Positions 1 through 8,097 are shown, numbered from the stretch's first letter. The stretch: 11,042 bases of DNA from an uncultured Mollicutes bacterium (GCA_937893635.1 CALBGF010000012.1:1-11042), one strand, 5' to 3'. The notes: generated by a model from the letters alone, not told the origin. Program-made: numbers and translations.

Positions 1-5
1 ATAAC

Positions 6-15
6 TTCACCTTCT
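6..15 (-). promoter_or_regulatory. Ribosome binding site of a heat-shock gene that starts just left of the window
   Basis: Read on the minus strand this is AGAAGGTGAA, a good match to the anti-16S sequence, lying directly after the first CIRCE arm. Only five more bases (GTTAT overlap) remain before the window edge and no start codon is visible, so the start codon must lie just outside. The controlled gene is not visible. Given the CIRCE operators and the nearby hemW, hrcA is the best guess; groES, clpB or dnaK are alternatives. Confidence 0.7.
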
Positions 16-42
16 TTAGCACTCTTTATCTCTCAGTGCTAA
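16..42 (-). promoter_or_regulatory. CIRCE operator 1 (HrcA binding site)
   Basis: The inverted repeat TTAGCACTC - 9 nt - CAGTGCTAA matches the CIRCE consensus TTAGCACTC-N9-GAGTGCTAA at 17 of 18 arm positions with the exact 9-nt spacer. It lies just downstream of the -10 box of the leftward promoter and ends beside the ribosome site, the usual place for CIRCE. HrcA bound here would block initiation or early elongation until heat shock titrates it. Confidence 0.93.
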
Positions 43-46
43 TTAT

Positions 47-74
47 ATTATATGCTAAATTTTAGCACTGTCAA
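47..74 (-). promoter_or_regulatory. Sigma-A promoter of the CIRCE-controlled gene
   Basis: On the minus strand a perfect -35 box TTGACA (74-69) is followed, after 16 bp, by a perfect -10 box TATAAT (52-47). Immediately upstream (minus-strand sense) lies a long A-tract region, roughly 89-118, which could act as an UP element. The -35 box sits inside the second CIRCE, and the expected start point, near position 40, falls in the first CIRCE. Transcription would run leftward out of the window. Confidence 0.88.
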
Positions 75-88
75 CCAAAAAGTGCTAA
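62..88 (-). promoter_or_regulatory. CIRCE operator 2 (HrcA binding site)
   Basis: The inverted repeat TTAGCACTG - 9 nt - AAGTGCTAA matches CIRCE at 16 of 18 arm positions; the two deviations are the innermost base of each arm. It covers the -35 box of the leftward promoter. Its centre is 46 bp from that of operator 1, so the two operators bracket the promoter. Confidence 0.9.
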
Positions 89-208
89 TTTTTTTATTTT
101 TTTTAATTTTTTTCTCTTGTACTTATTATATAAGTATATTTTTTATAAAAAACAATTATTTTTCTTGCTTTAAACGATTATTAACATTCTTTTTGTTTAA
201 AATACCTC

Positions 209-239
209 AAAAAATGCTCAAGGAAATCCAAGAGCATTT
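209..239 (-). terminator. Intrinsic terminator of the four-gene surface operon
   Basis: AAATGCTC (212-219) and GAGCATTT (232-239) form an 8-bp perfect stem with a 12-nt loop. On the minus strand the hairpin runs into six T residues (214-209). It begins 22 nt after the stop codon of the last operon gene. It separates that operon from the CIRCE promoter to its left. Confidence 0.85.
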
Positions 240-260
240 AATGATTAAATATTGATATTA

Positions 261-2183
261 TTATTTACTAGCAAAGTTAGATGCTACGAATCTAAATGAA
301 TCAATATTAGATGAGCCATTTAATAATTTAAGTGTCACAGTATGTGTGCCTTTACTTAAATCAATATTACCAGCATTATATTTTGTCCAGTTCCAATATT
401 GAGAAGCAGAACTTTCTTTTAAGATAACGGAAGTATCATTACCTTCTATTTTTTTGCCATCAATAGTTACTTCATAAATTTCTGAACATTTTAAATTGTT
501 TGGAGAAGCACAAATAATATCAAATTCTAAATTGCATGATCCTAATACTTCAAATGGAATGTTAATAACGCATCCTTCATTTAAAGCACATAAGCTTCTA
601 CCTTCTAATTCTTCTAATTCAGTTGCGGTCTTAGTATTCCAAGATTCAACTGGATCTCTTCCAACATTTACGAAGTCCGCACGAACTGACCAACCAGTTC
701 TATTTAATAAACCTGATTCACCTTCAAGAACTTGTGTGCCATTACCTTTAATAGTAACAGCGCCACTTTCATTTGCTTGGTAATCACTAGTAGTAACTTC
801 AAAACCATAAATATTAATTGACTTTTTAACAGTTATTGTTAGAATGTGACTTCCTTTAGTTAAATCAATTGTACCAGCATCCCATGATTTCCAGTTCCAA
901 TAATCAGATACACCATCTTGAGAGCCTAGTTTAAGAGTTGTGTCTAAACCAAAATCTTCTTTATTCAATGTTGTATTATCAATTTGAACTTTTAAACAAT
1001 CATTGACAAGTTTAGACTCTGAAGAAGCGACGATTGGTTTAATGTTTACTTTAGCACGACCTTTTAAGCCAATTGGAACGATAATTTTTGATCCATCAGC
1101 TAAATGTCCAATAGATTGTCCACTTGTTTCTTTAACATAAGTTTCACCACTATTGGTCCAATTTTCAACAAAATCAGAGTTAGGACTATCTTTTACCCAA
1201 GTACTTCTATCGATTTGCTCATCAGTGGCAAGAAGAGTTTGCTTACCATTATCATTAATATTAATGGTATCTCCACCCTCCATATCTGTCGCAACAAGTC
1301 TAAATGAATCTAAGTTAGGTAATTTAAAATCTGTAACTGTGACTGTAAAGATATGCTCACCAGCAGTAAGGGCATATGTACCCATACTCCAATCTTGCCA
1401 GTTAAAGTACATTGCACCTACATCACTACCATCAAGGTGAGTTAATACAAGTGCCTTATCAACATCATCTTTAACTTCGCCATCAAGTCTGAACTCTAAT
1501 AAGTCTGATGGCTTTTTACCATCGTACATAGCCATTCTTGCAGAAATATTAATATAGCAATCTTTTTCAACGCTAAATTTAAAGCCAAGAACACTACCAA
1601 CAGCAATATTACAAATAGATCTGCCGCTTGAAGGATTAACTCTTGTATTTGTCCAACTTTCTACATATTTAGTAACTTCGTTAACGCCATCGTAATGAGC
1701 GGCAGACCAAGCTGTATCAGCTTCAATATATCCATCTAATGGAATTTCCGGATCTTCAGCTTCAATAGTGTATGAACCATTTCTATTAATAGTAAGAATA
1801 TTAGCAAAGTTAAGTACTTTAATTGGTACTTGGAAGGTGAAATCGCCATATTTAACCTCGATAAATGTATCGGTAGTTAAAAGTGGTCTATTGGTCACTA
1901 ATTCAAAGTTCTTTTTAACAATTTTTTTAGTACCTTTTTGTGTAATTAAACACATTAGTCCACTAAGATCCGCAACTTCTCCTTCTTGATAAACTGTTTT
2001 GTTAATTGTATTAATAACTTTAGCTGATGTAACACCAGTTAAATCTTCTTCTGGCTCTATATCACTAGCATTGTTACGATTCATACCATTTGCTGTCAAA
2101 ACTATAGCAGGAACTATTAATCCAACATTAACTGCTCCTAAAACTGAAAGGACAATTATATTACGTAAATTCATTTTTTTCAT
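261..2183 (-). CDS. Membrane-anchored protein with three CBM6/35-like modules
   Basis: 640 residues. An N-terminal signal or anchor helix (about 8-31, preceded by basic residues) has no lipobox cysteine, so the protein is secreted or, more likely, anchored by that helix. An Ig-like, Big_3-resembling domain (about 55-125, with YQEGEVADLSGL) is followed by three beta-sandwich modules at about 134-299, 306-468 and 476-638. Each ends with the same signature: an aromatic W motif (YFNW 259-262, YWNW 428-431, YWNW 596-599), then LxxGxH, then a final strand such as PNLDSF or SNIDSF. This pattern fits CBM6/CBM35-type carbohydrate binding. No catalytic domain or LPXTG signal is seen. ATG lies 1 nt after the GH3 stop, with AAGGAAG as ribosome site inside the GH3 gene, so it is the last gene of the operon. 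Likely role: holding glycan near the GH3 enzyme. The ligand is unknown. Confidence 0.85.
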   Translation of the reverse strand: MKKMNLRNIIVLSVLGAVNVGLIVPAIVLTANGMNRNNASDIEPEEDLTGVTSAKVINTINKTVYQEGEVADLSGLMCLITQKGTKKIVKKNFELVTNRPLLTTDTFIEVKYGDFTFQVPIKVLNFANILTINRNGSYTIEAEDPEIPLDGYIEADTAWSAAHYDGVNEVTKYVESWTNTRVNPSSGRSICNIAVGSVLGFKFSVEKDCYINISARMAMYDGKKPSDLLEFRLDGEVKDDVDKALVLTHLDGSDVGAMYFNWQDWSMGTYALTAGEHIFTVTVTDFKLPNLDSFRLVATDMEGGDTININDNGKQTLLATDEQIDRSTWVKDSPNSDFVENWTNSGETYVKETSGQSIGHLADGSKIIVPIGLKGRAKVNIKPIVASSESKLVNDCLKVQIDNTTLNKEDFGLDTTLKLGSQDGVSDYWNWKSWDAGTIDLTKGSHILTITVKKSINIYGFEVTTSDYQANESGAVTIKGNGTQVLEGESGLLNRTGWSVRADFVNVGRDPVESWNTKTATELEELEGRSLCALNEGCVINIPFEVLGSCNLEFDIICASPNNLKCSEIYEVTIDGKKIEGNDTSVILKESSASQYWNWTKYNAGNIDLSKGTHTVTLKLLNGSSNIDSFRFVASNFASK

Positions 2184-2184
2184 A

Positions 2185-5178
2185 TTATTGCTCTTCCTTC
2201 TTTCTATTTATTTTTTCAAATACCATTGGTGACCAAGTGAAATATAAGCCAGCAAGAATATCAACAGCAATTAAGACATCCACTAAGGCTAAAACTTTTG
2301 TCCACCAAACATTTAATTGTACTTTATCAATAACTGTTGAACCAATATCCATACCAGTTGCGGTAGCTTGGCAATATTTAGTATCAGCGTACATATATAA
2401 AATGTTTTTAGCTGCTTGTCTAATATAATACTTATATGTGTTAGTTGAAGTATCATCAAGAACACAGTTATGAGCACCATTAAGCATTAAGTCATTACCT
2501 GCTCTAATGCCTTCATCAACGTCATTAACGTTACCTGATTGATAGTAGTCAGTAATAACTGCACCTCTAAAGCCCCATTCATTTCTTAATACTTCAGTTA
2601 AGAAGTTATAAGAACCAGTAACTCTTGTTGTACCAAGTCTATCAACGCTACCCATAGCAGCATTTGATTTATATGCTCTTGTTTCGTTACCTTCTAAATC
2701 GTATCTTGTAGCACCTTTTGAAATAATTTCAAATGGTTTTGCATAAATTTGTCTAAATGATTGTTCGGTTGCAAAGTTATAACGACCATTTCTACCTGTA
2801 TCACTATCATTAAGAGCAATGTGTTTAACATAGCAATAAAGACCTTCTTCTTTAGCACCGCTTATTTGCCATGAGCAAAGAACACCACTTAATAATGGAT
2901 CTTCACTATAATATTCAAAGTTACGACCACCAAATGGAGAACGGTGAATATTTAATCCCGGTCCGTAGTTTCCTTCGATACCGCCTAATTTCTTAACGCC
3001 CTCTTCGCCAAGAGATTTACCAAATTGGTAAGACATCTTGTAATCCCAAGTACACGCAATCATTGTATCACTTGGATAGTTAGTAGCAGCCATAGAAGCA
3101 CCACTAACACCTGAGTTAAATCCACATGGTCCATCTTTATCAATAGTTTCTGGTTTACCAATTTTATCAATCCTTGATGTACCAAATGATCCTTTAGCAG
3201 CTGATGTAACAAGTTCGATTAATTCAGCATAGCTTAATCTATTTAATAATTCATCCCATAATGGATCATCGTAATCTTTACCGATAACATCAGTAATCAT
3301 GATTGTTCCATCTTGATTTTGATATGGAATATCACCGGTGTAGTCATCCCATGGAGTTAATACACGATAAGTTTTATCATACCAATCTCCCATAGCTACG
3401 GCTGGAAGGAATTTAGTTGGGAATGTTCCTCCAAAGTTAGCACGTGTTAAATATGTAGCGCCAATGCCAGTTCCATTAAAGTCACTACCATCGATAGAGC
3501 CGTTAACACCACCAACAGGGTGTTTATCATCGTTAACACTACTTGCACCTGATGTTTCGTTAGTATAAGTTGTGAATCTATTTCTAATTTCATAACCTGT
3601 ATCTGCATCAGTATCATAATGTATTTTATTAGCAATTGTAGTATTGAATGTCAATTCTTTATTTGATGTATCTAATTTTACATTATGAGCATCAGTTTTC
3701 AATGAAAATTTGTAATTACCGGCATCAAGTTCATAACCCATATGAGCATCATTATTTTTATCATAACAGTCATAATCGGCAATATCTTGAAGACGAACAC
3801 GAATTACGCCTCTTTCAGTTTCACCTTTTTCTAGTTCTCTTGTTTTAAAGAATCCTACTAATTGAGTTGAAGATTTTTCAATTCCACCTTCATAATATGG
3901 TTTTTCAACATATAATTCGGCAACATCTTTACCAGGATAATCACCAGTATTAGTAATATCAACAATTACTTCAATTGTATCATCTGCTTGAAGGTTACTT
4001 AAATTTCCATCATTTAAAACTTTTAAAGAAGAAATTTCCCAGTCAAATGACGAATAACTTAAGCCAAAACCAAATGGATATTGAACAACACCTTCATAGC
4101 CTTTTCCATATTCATTATTAATACTATCCCAATATCCTTCTTTATCAGCAGTTTCATACCAGTAATATCCGATATAAATATCTTCTTGGTAGCAAGTATA
4201 TTGAATATATTCACCTTGACGATCTGAGAATCTCTTGCTAGTTAATCTATCATCAAAGCTTTCATATGACATATTTGCATAGCTTGGAGCTGTTGTAAAA
4301 TCATAAGCAATTGTATCTGGTAATTTTCCGCTTGGAGAAACTAAGCCACTCATAATTTTTGGAACAGCATAACTACCAGCATTGCCGCCCATTGGCATAA
4401 ACATTGCCGCTTTAATTGATGGGTATTTTTCTAAGAATCCCATTTCCATAACATTACAGCAGTTGAATAATACATAAACTTTAGAGAATTCATTACAAAC
4501 AGCTTCTACCATTTGTTCTTCTTCGACAGTTAATTCATTATAGTGACGAGTAGTATCAAGGCTAACTATACCACTAATGTTTTTATATTGGAATTTAGGT
4601 AAATCGTTACCTTCGCCACCATATCTAGAAATAACAATTAATGCTTGATCTGAGAATGCTTTAGCGGAACTTAATCTTGAAGTAACAAAGTCCACGTTTG
4701 TTTCTCTAATTTGATAGTTTGTTGCAGCATCTTCTGTAACTACTACTCTATTGCTTAATCCACATGTGTTATAAGCAGTAGCAAGATTTTCATTAATTGT
4801 CCATCCCCAGTCTTGGAACGCTCTAGTTAATGGAACACGTCCTGAAGCACTACCCGCACCAGATCCATTTCCTTGATAATACCAACCATTATCACTACCA
4901 CCAAAACCGAAAATATTAATATTCCAGTTATCGGTTGGAAGAGCATTATCAGTATTTTTAAGTAAAACTATACCATTTTCACAAATATTTGTAGTTAATT
5001 CTCCACCTTGCGCTAAGTCTTCTGGACTATAGTTTGATGATAAGCCATCGCCAACTAAAAATTTTGTAATTGTTGGTTCAAAGTCTAATGCAACTTTGTT
5101 TGCAGCACCTACTATTGTTGCTACAAGTAAGATGGCACCACTAATTGAGACGGCCTTAGGCCATTTAAATTTAGACAT
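2185..5178 (-). CDS. Circularly permuted GH3 glycosidase with a membrane segment at each end
   Basis: 997 residues. The order is reversed against standard GH3: membrane helix (about 9-27); GH3 C-terminal domain (about 55-300; ENGIVLLKN 67-75, GKLPDTIAY 284-292); PFGFGLSY (368-375) leading into the FN3-like domain (about 376-515); a linker (to about 630); then the TIM barrel (about 632-935). Barrel landmarks are DGP (682-684), GRNFEYYSEDP (751-761), KH (785-786) and ITDY, with D877 as the expected nucleophile; E189 in GGEGND is the candidate acid/base. A second helix (about 958-980) ends in a basic tail. Both ends therefore look cytoplasmic and the enzyme extracellular. Permuted GH3 enzymes are known from Butyrivibrio and Ruminococcus beta-glucosidases; exact substrate is unknown. 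The start overlaps the preceding gene by 8 nt and has a strong AAGGAGGTT site, implying translational coupling. Confidence 0.93.
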   Translation of the reverse strand: MSKFKWPKAVSISGAILLVATIVGAANKVALDFEPTITKFLVGDGLSSNYSPEDLAQGGELTTNICENGIVLLKNTDNALPTDNWNINIFGFGGSDNGWYYQGNGSGAGSASGRVPLTRAFQDWGWTINENLATAYNTCGLSNRVVVTEDAATNYQIRETNVDFVTSRLSSAKAFSDQALIVISRYGGEGNDLPKFQYKNISGIVSLDTTRHYNELTVEEEQMVEAVCNEFSKVYVLFNCCNVMEMGFLEKYPSIKAAMFMPMGGNAGSYAVPKIMSGLVSPSGKLPDTIAYDFTTAPSYANMSYESFDDRLTSKRFSDRQGEYIQYTCYQEDIYIGYYWYETADKEGYWDSINNEYGKGYEGVVQYPFGFGLSYSSFDWEISSLKVLNDGNLSNLQADDTIEVIVDITNTGDYPGKDVAELYVEKPYYEGGIEKSSTQLVGFFKTRELEKGETERGVIRVRLQDIADYDCYDKNNDAHMGYELDAGNYKFSLKTDAHNVKLDTSNKELTFNTTIANKIHYDTDADTGYEIRNRFTTYTNETSGASSVNDDKHPVGGVNGSIDGSDFNGTGIGATYLTRANFGGTFPTKFLPAVAMGDWYDKTYRVLTPWDDYTGDIPYQNQDGTIMITDVIGKDYDDPLWDELLNRLSYAELIELVTSAAKGSFGTSRIDKIGKPETIDKDGPCGFNSGVSGASMAATNYPSDTMIACTWDYKMSYQFGKSLGEEGVKKLGGIEGNYGPGLNIHRSPFGGRNFEYYSEDPLLSGVLCSWQISGAKEEGLYCYVKHIALNDSDTGRNGRYNFATEQSFRQIYAKPFEIISKGATRYDLEGNETRAYKSNAAMGSVDRLGTTRVTGSYNFLTEVLRNEWGFRGAVITDYYQSGNVNDVDEGIRAGNDLMLNGAHNCVLDDTSTNTYKYYIRQAAKNILYMYADTKYCQATATGMDIGSTVIDKVQLNVWWTKVLALVDVLIAVDILAGLYFTWSPMVFEKINRKKEEQ

Positions 5179-5365
5179 TTGTTGAACCTCCTTCTATTTC
5201 ACCACTTGCCATTTTCTTTTCTTTTTTATTAGAAATTGTATTCATTACAATACCAAATATAATGGCTGCAATAGAAATGACAATGAGGATAGCAACAAAC
5301 ACAATAAAGCCAATATTACGGCTTATATATTCGCTAATAAGTTGATTGAGTTGATCTCCACCCAT
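5171..5365 (-). CDS. Small single-pass membrane protein of unknown function
   Basis: 64 residues starting MGGDQLNQLI. One hydrophobic helix (about 18-40, GFIVFVAILIVISIAAIIFG) is followed by a basic stretch (NKKEKK) and a short polar tail, so the N-terminus should face outside and the tail inside. I chose the ATG at 5365 because GAAAGGAAG lies at a good distance upstream; an in-frame TTG at 5401 would fall in a hairpin and has no ribosome site. The stop overlaps the GH3 start (ATGTCTAA), so the two are probably co-translated. I recognise no family. Its position suggests an accessory or partner of the double-anchored GH3, perhaps pairing with its helices; that is inference. Confidence 0.75.
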   Translation of the reverse strand: MGGDQLNQLISEYISRNIGFIVFVAILIVISIAAIIFGIVMNTISNKKEKKMASGEIEGGSTNV

Positions 5366-5389
5366 ATAATTCTTCCTTTCTTCAATTAA

Positions 5390-5420
5390 AGTAAGGAGCA
5401 AATATTTTTTGCCCCTTACT
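5390..5420 (-). terminator. Hairpin after the lipoprotein gene: leaky terminator or mRNA stabiliser
   Basis: The arms 5390-5402 and 5408-5420 pair over 13 positions, with one G-T wobble on the minus strand, around a 5-nt loop. The hairpin starts 17 nt after the stop of the 859-residue lipoprotein. Only a broken T stretch (TTAATT) follows, and no promoter is evident before the next gene. It therefore looks like partial attenuation or 3'-end protection within an operon rather than a full stop. This would give more lipoprotein than membrane enzyme. Confidence 0.6.
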
Positions 5421-5436
5421 AGTAAAATTCACTATT

Positions 5437-8016
5437 TTATTTTGCTGCAAATTCTAATGTAACGTAGTCTAAGTTACAGCCAGCTTTGAAGTTAATTGTT
5501 AATGTATGAATGCCAGCTTCTAAATCACCAAAGTTAACAGTGGCTTCTTTCCAGTTGAACCAATCATTTGAGCCATCATCTGCTCTTCCTAATGTGATAT
5601 CATCATAATCAACTACAACACCATCAAGTTTAAATTCAACTTTGCTCTTTAATGAATCTCCTTCATATTTAGAGAAGAAACCTTTCATTGTTAATGTAGA
5701 AGCAAATGTTACGTTAAAATCAATATCAATATATCCTGAATTGATATGTCCTACAGAACCAGTTCCACTTGTAGAAGTATGTTGTTTGCCTTCAATAGGT
5801 GAACTTCCATCAGTTACCAAATTAGATAAGTCCATTTCTTCGCCTTCAAGTTTAATGCTTCCAGCTTCATTGATGACTGTTTTGATTTCCTTAACATCAA
5901 ATTTGACATAGTCAATATTTGGTGCATAAGATAAGTTTTCTTTTAATTCAATTCTAACTGTATGTTCACCGGCATCTAATTTAGTTGTATTGTAATTAAA
6001 TATATCCCAAACTGTAACATCTTCCCTTGCTGCAAGAGTTGTTTTTGCTGAATCTAATGATACTTCAGTTCCGTCAACTACAATTGCGTATAGTCTAGTC
6101 ATATCCATTTCTTGAGATTTCTTACCTTCTGGTTGAACATATGCAGCATTAAATGAAACTTTACCAGCAAATCCCATATTAATTTTAAATTCTGCATAGT
6201 AACTCTTATTTCCACCAACTGAACCAGATGAAGCTGCTAAATATTTACCATTTGAGGCAGTTGCCATTTCTTGTATATTATCGTTAAAAGCTGATGCTTT
6301 TTTCCAATGTTCAACATTCATTTCTTCTGCTTCAACAGTGACTAATCCTTCTTTAACAACTGTGGCCACTTTTGTATCCTTATCATAATTATTATCTAAT
6401 ACAGCAGTTTGATCACCATATTTAGTAACACGGAAATTAATAAAGTCTAAGTTTGGACGTTCATCCTTCATATTAATTGTAAGAGTGTGATCACCTTTAG
6501 CAAGTTCAACTGCATCAAAGTTAACGTTAACCCAGTTCCAATAATCGCTATCATATCTATGTCCTAATGTTGGGTTGTCTGAAGATAAAACTGTATTATC
6601 AATTTTTACTTCCACTTTTTCATCAAATCTAAAGTCTGAGTAATTTGAAGCTGCAATTTGTAAAGCAAGAGTTGAATCTTCTCCCACATAGAATTCAACA
6701 GTCATTTTTGTACCCTTTTCATATCTTTCAATTGATTTTCCACCACTTGCAGTAGCATTATCAATCGCAAAGTTACGTCCAAAGCCTGCCATATCTTCTC
6801 TTAAAATCCAGTTGTCATCAACTTTGATATTTTCTGCTTCAAAGATATGCTCTCCAACTGCAGTAATTCTTGCGTCATATGCTTTACCAACTTCAATTGG
6901 AACAACAACAGTTTTTCCTTGATAACTAATTGTTACTTCAGTATCTAGTACTGTTAAAGGTTCTGTTTTATCAATTGTATAATCTGTAACATCTTCGTAT
7001 GTATAATCACTGTATTTAGCTTTAATTACCATACCAGTTGGATCAAATGTTTCACCAGCTTCATATTTTGTCTTAGTTGGAAGAGTAGAAACAACAATTG
7101 AATCTAAAACTTTTTCTTTAACTTGATTACCATATTTCAATGCTTCAAATTGGAAATAGTCAATATTTGGTCTTTTTGTAAGTGATGTCATTTTAAATGT
7201 ATGTTCACCAGCAGGAAGAGTAATTTTGCCAATTACTACTTTTTTCCATTCCCAATAGTTTGTTCCATTAAATGTAAAAGTAACATCTTCTGCTGTCATC
7301 ACTGTTGAATCCATTTCAAACTTAACACCATCGTTAATTTTGTAATTTAATTCAGTATCTGACATGTTAGAAGTTATATATAATGTTGTTTCTTCTAATA
7401 GTTTAAGAGAAATTTCAAATACTGATCCTGGTTTATAACCACAAATAGACTTACTACCAGAAGTTTCTCCAATAGTTGGTGTTTCGATAAATGTTCTACC
7501 AGCAGCGGCAAAGTCTTCTCTTAATGTTGCTTTAGAGAAATCTAAATTTTCTGCTTCCATTCTATAAGTTTTGAGTTCATTAATTGTGATATCAATTCTC
7601 TTTTCAACTGTAATAGTTACTGTAGCGGTTTTTCCTTGATAAGCTATTGTAATAGTTGTATCTGTTAATTTTAAGGCTTCTGTCTTATCAACATTATAAT
7701 TGGTAATTACTTGAGTTGTGTTATCAGAGTATGTAGCAGTAACTTCCATACCAGTCTTATCAAATACTTCTCCTTCCACATAAGTAAGTTTGCTTGGTTG
7801 CTTTGTAATCGCAATAGATGTAACTGTCGCTTTAACTACCGAAGTACTTGTTGAAGTAGATGGTTTAGTTGAAGTGGATGTTGATGGCTTAGAAGTTGAC
7901 GTCGATGTTGATGCTTGCGAATTATTACTTCCTCCATCATTGTTGCAGGATGTAAGTGTACCTGCAGCTAAGATTGCTGCCACAGCAAATGCTGTAGTAA
8001 TTAAACTTTTTTTCAC
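5437..8016 (-). CDS. Surface lipoprotein with four CBM6/35-like and two Ig-like modules
   Basis: 859 residues. A signal peptide ends in lipobox LTSC (cysteine 24), so the mature protein is lipid-anchored outside the membrane. A Ser/Thr-rich linker (about 33-60) is followed by Big_3-type Ig-like domain 1 (64-138), CBM-like A (146-296), Ig-like 2 (302-376), CBM-like B (385-536), C (556-709) and D (714-858). The Ig-like domains show Y-x-x-GE-x-FD-x-TGM and YQGKT. CBM-like modules share an EAE or similar opening, an aromatic motif (W255/W257, W493/W495, W670, W819/W822), an aGeHT turn and a closing N-[IL]-D-[YF] strand. No enzyme domain is present, so it looks like a glycan-binding scaffold; the ligand is unknown. 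The start is GTG, chosen because AAAGGAGA lies upstream and no ATG fits. It is the first gene of the operon and has its own promoter and cre-like site. Confidence 0.87.
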   Translation of the reverse strand: MKKSLITTAFAVAAILAAGTLTSCNNDGGSNNSQASTSTSTSKPSTSTSTKPSTSTSTSVVKATVTSIAITKQPSKLTYVEGEVFDKTGMEVTATYSDNTTQVITNYNVDKTEALKLTDTTITIAYQGKTATVTITVEKRIDITINELKTYRMEAENLDFSKATLREDFAAAGRTFIETPTIGETSGSKSICGYKPGSVFEISLKLLEETTLYITSNMSDTELNYKINDGVKFEMDSTVMTAEDVTFTFNGTNYWEWKKVVIGKITLPAGEHTFKMTSLTKRPNIDYFQFEALKYGNQVKEKVLDSIVVSTLPTKTKYEAGETFDPTGMVIKAKYSDYTYEDVTDYTIDKTEPLTVLDTEVTISYQGKTVVVPIEVGKAYDARITAVGEHIFEAENIKVDDNWILREDMAGFGRNFAIDNATASGGKSIERYEKGTKMTVEFYVGEDSTLALQIAASNYSDFRFDEKVEVKIDNTVLSSDNPTLGHRYDSDYWNWVNVNFDAVELAKGDHTLTINMKDERPNLDFINFRVTKYGDQTAVLDNNYDKDTKVATVVKEGLVTVEAEEMNVEHWKKASAFNDNIQEMATASNGKYLAASSGSVGGNKSYYAEFKINMGFAGKVSFNAAYVQPEGKKSQEMDMTRLYAIVVDGTEVSLDSAKTTLAAREDVTVWDIFNYNTTKLDAGEHTVRIELKENLSYAPNIDYVKFDVKEIKTVINEAGSIKLEGEEMDLSNLVTDGSSPIEGKQHTSTSGTGSVGHINSGYIDIDFNVTFASTLTMKGFFSKYEGDSLKSKVEFKLDGVVVDYDDITLGRADDGSNDWFNWKEATVNFGDLEAGIHTLTINFKAGCNLDYVTLEFAAK
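7843..7890 (-). repeat. Tandem KPSTSTST linker repeat in the lipoprotein
   Basis: Two copies of an eight-residue KPSTSTST unit (residues 43-58, 24 nt each) sit in a longer Ser/Thr run just after the lipobox. The codons differ somewhat between copies, so the peptide is better conserved than the DNA. It is a flexible spacer lifting the binding modules off the membrane and could be O-glycosylated. Copy number may vary between strains. Confidence 0.7.
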
Positions 8017-8044
8017 TTTTCAATTTCTCCTTTAAGTTTAAAAA

Positions 8045-8058
8045 TGTAAGCGCTTTTA
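8045..8058 (-). promoter_or_regulatory. cre-like / LacI-family operator before the lipoprotein-GH3 operon
   Basis: TGTAAGCGCTTTTA contains the palindrome AAGCGCTT and matches TGTAANCGNTTACA at most positions. It lies just downstream of the predicted -10 box, about where the transcript would start, a position suited to repression by CcpA or a local LacI-family sugar sensor. A closely similar palindrome overlaps the promoter of the neighbouring phosphatase gene. Confidence 0.65.
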
Positions 8059-8069
8059 TGCGCATGTAT

Positions 8070-8097
8070 ATTTTAGCATTTTTGTCGATTAAAGCAA
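8070..8097 (-). promoter_or_regulatory. Probable promoter of the lipoprotein-GH3 operon
   Basis: On the minus strand TTGCTT (8097-8092, a weak -35) is followed after 16 bp by TAAAAT (8075-8070, a good -10). It directly follows the terminator of the phosphatase gene and precedes the cre-like site and the AAAGGAGA ribosome site. The -35 box is poor, so the exact promoter is uncertain, but a promoter is expected here because a terminator lies immediately upstream. Confidence 0.5.

Noticed and set aside
52..255. Plus-strand open frame of 67 codons, Phe/Ile-rich
   Set aside because: It has no ribosome site, runs through a CIRCE, an A/T tract and the terminator hairpin, and its composition is what A/T-rich noncoding DNA gives by chance.
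5366..5401. TTG at 5401 as start of the small membrane protein, giving 76 residues
   Set aside because: The TTG falls within the hairpin and lacks a ribosome site, while the ATG at 5365 has GAAAGGAAG at good spacing.
7790..8035. Plus-strand open frame rich in Val/Asp repeats
   Set aside because: It is the antisense image of the Ser/Thr linker repeat and signal peptide of the lipoprotein, and has no start signals of its own.
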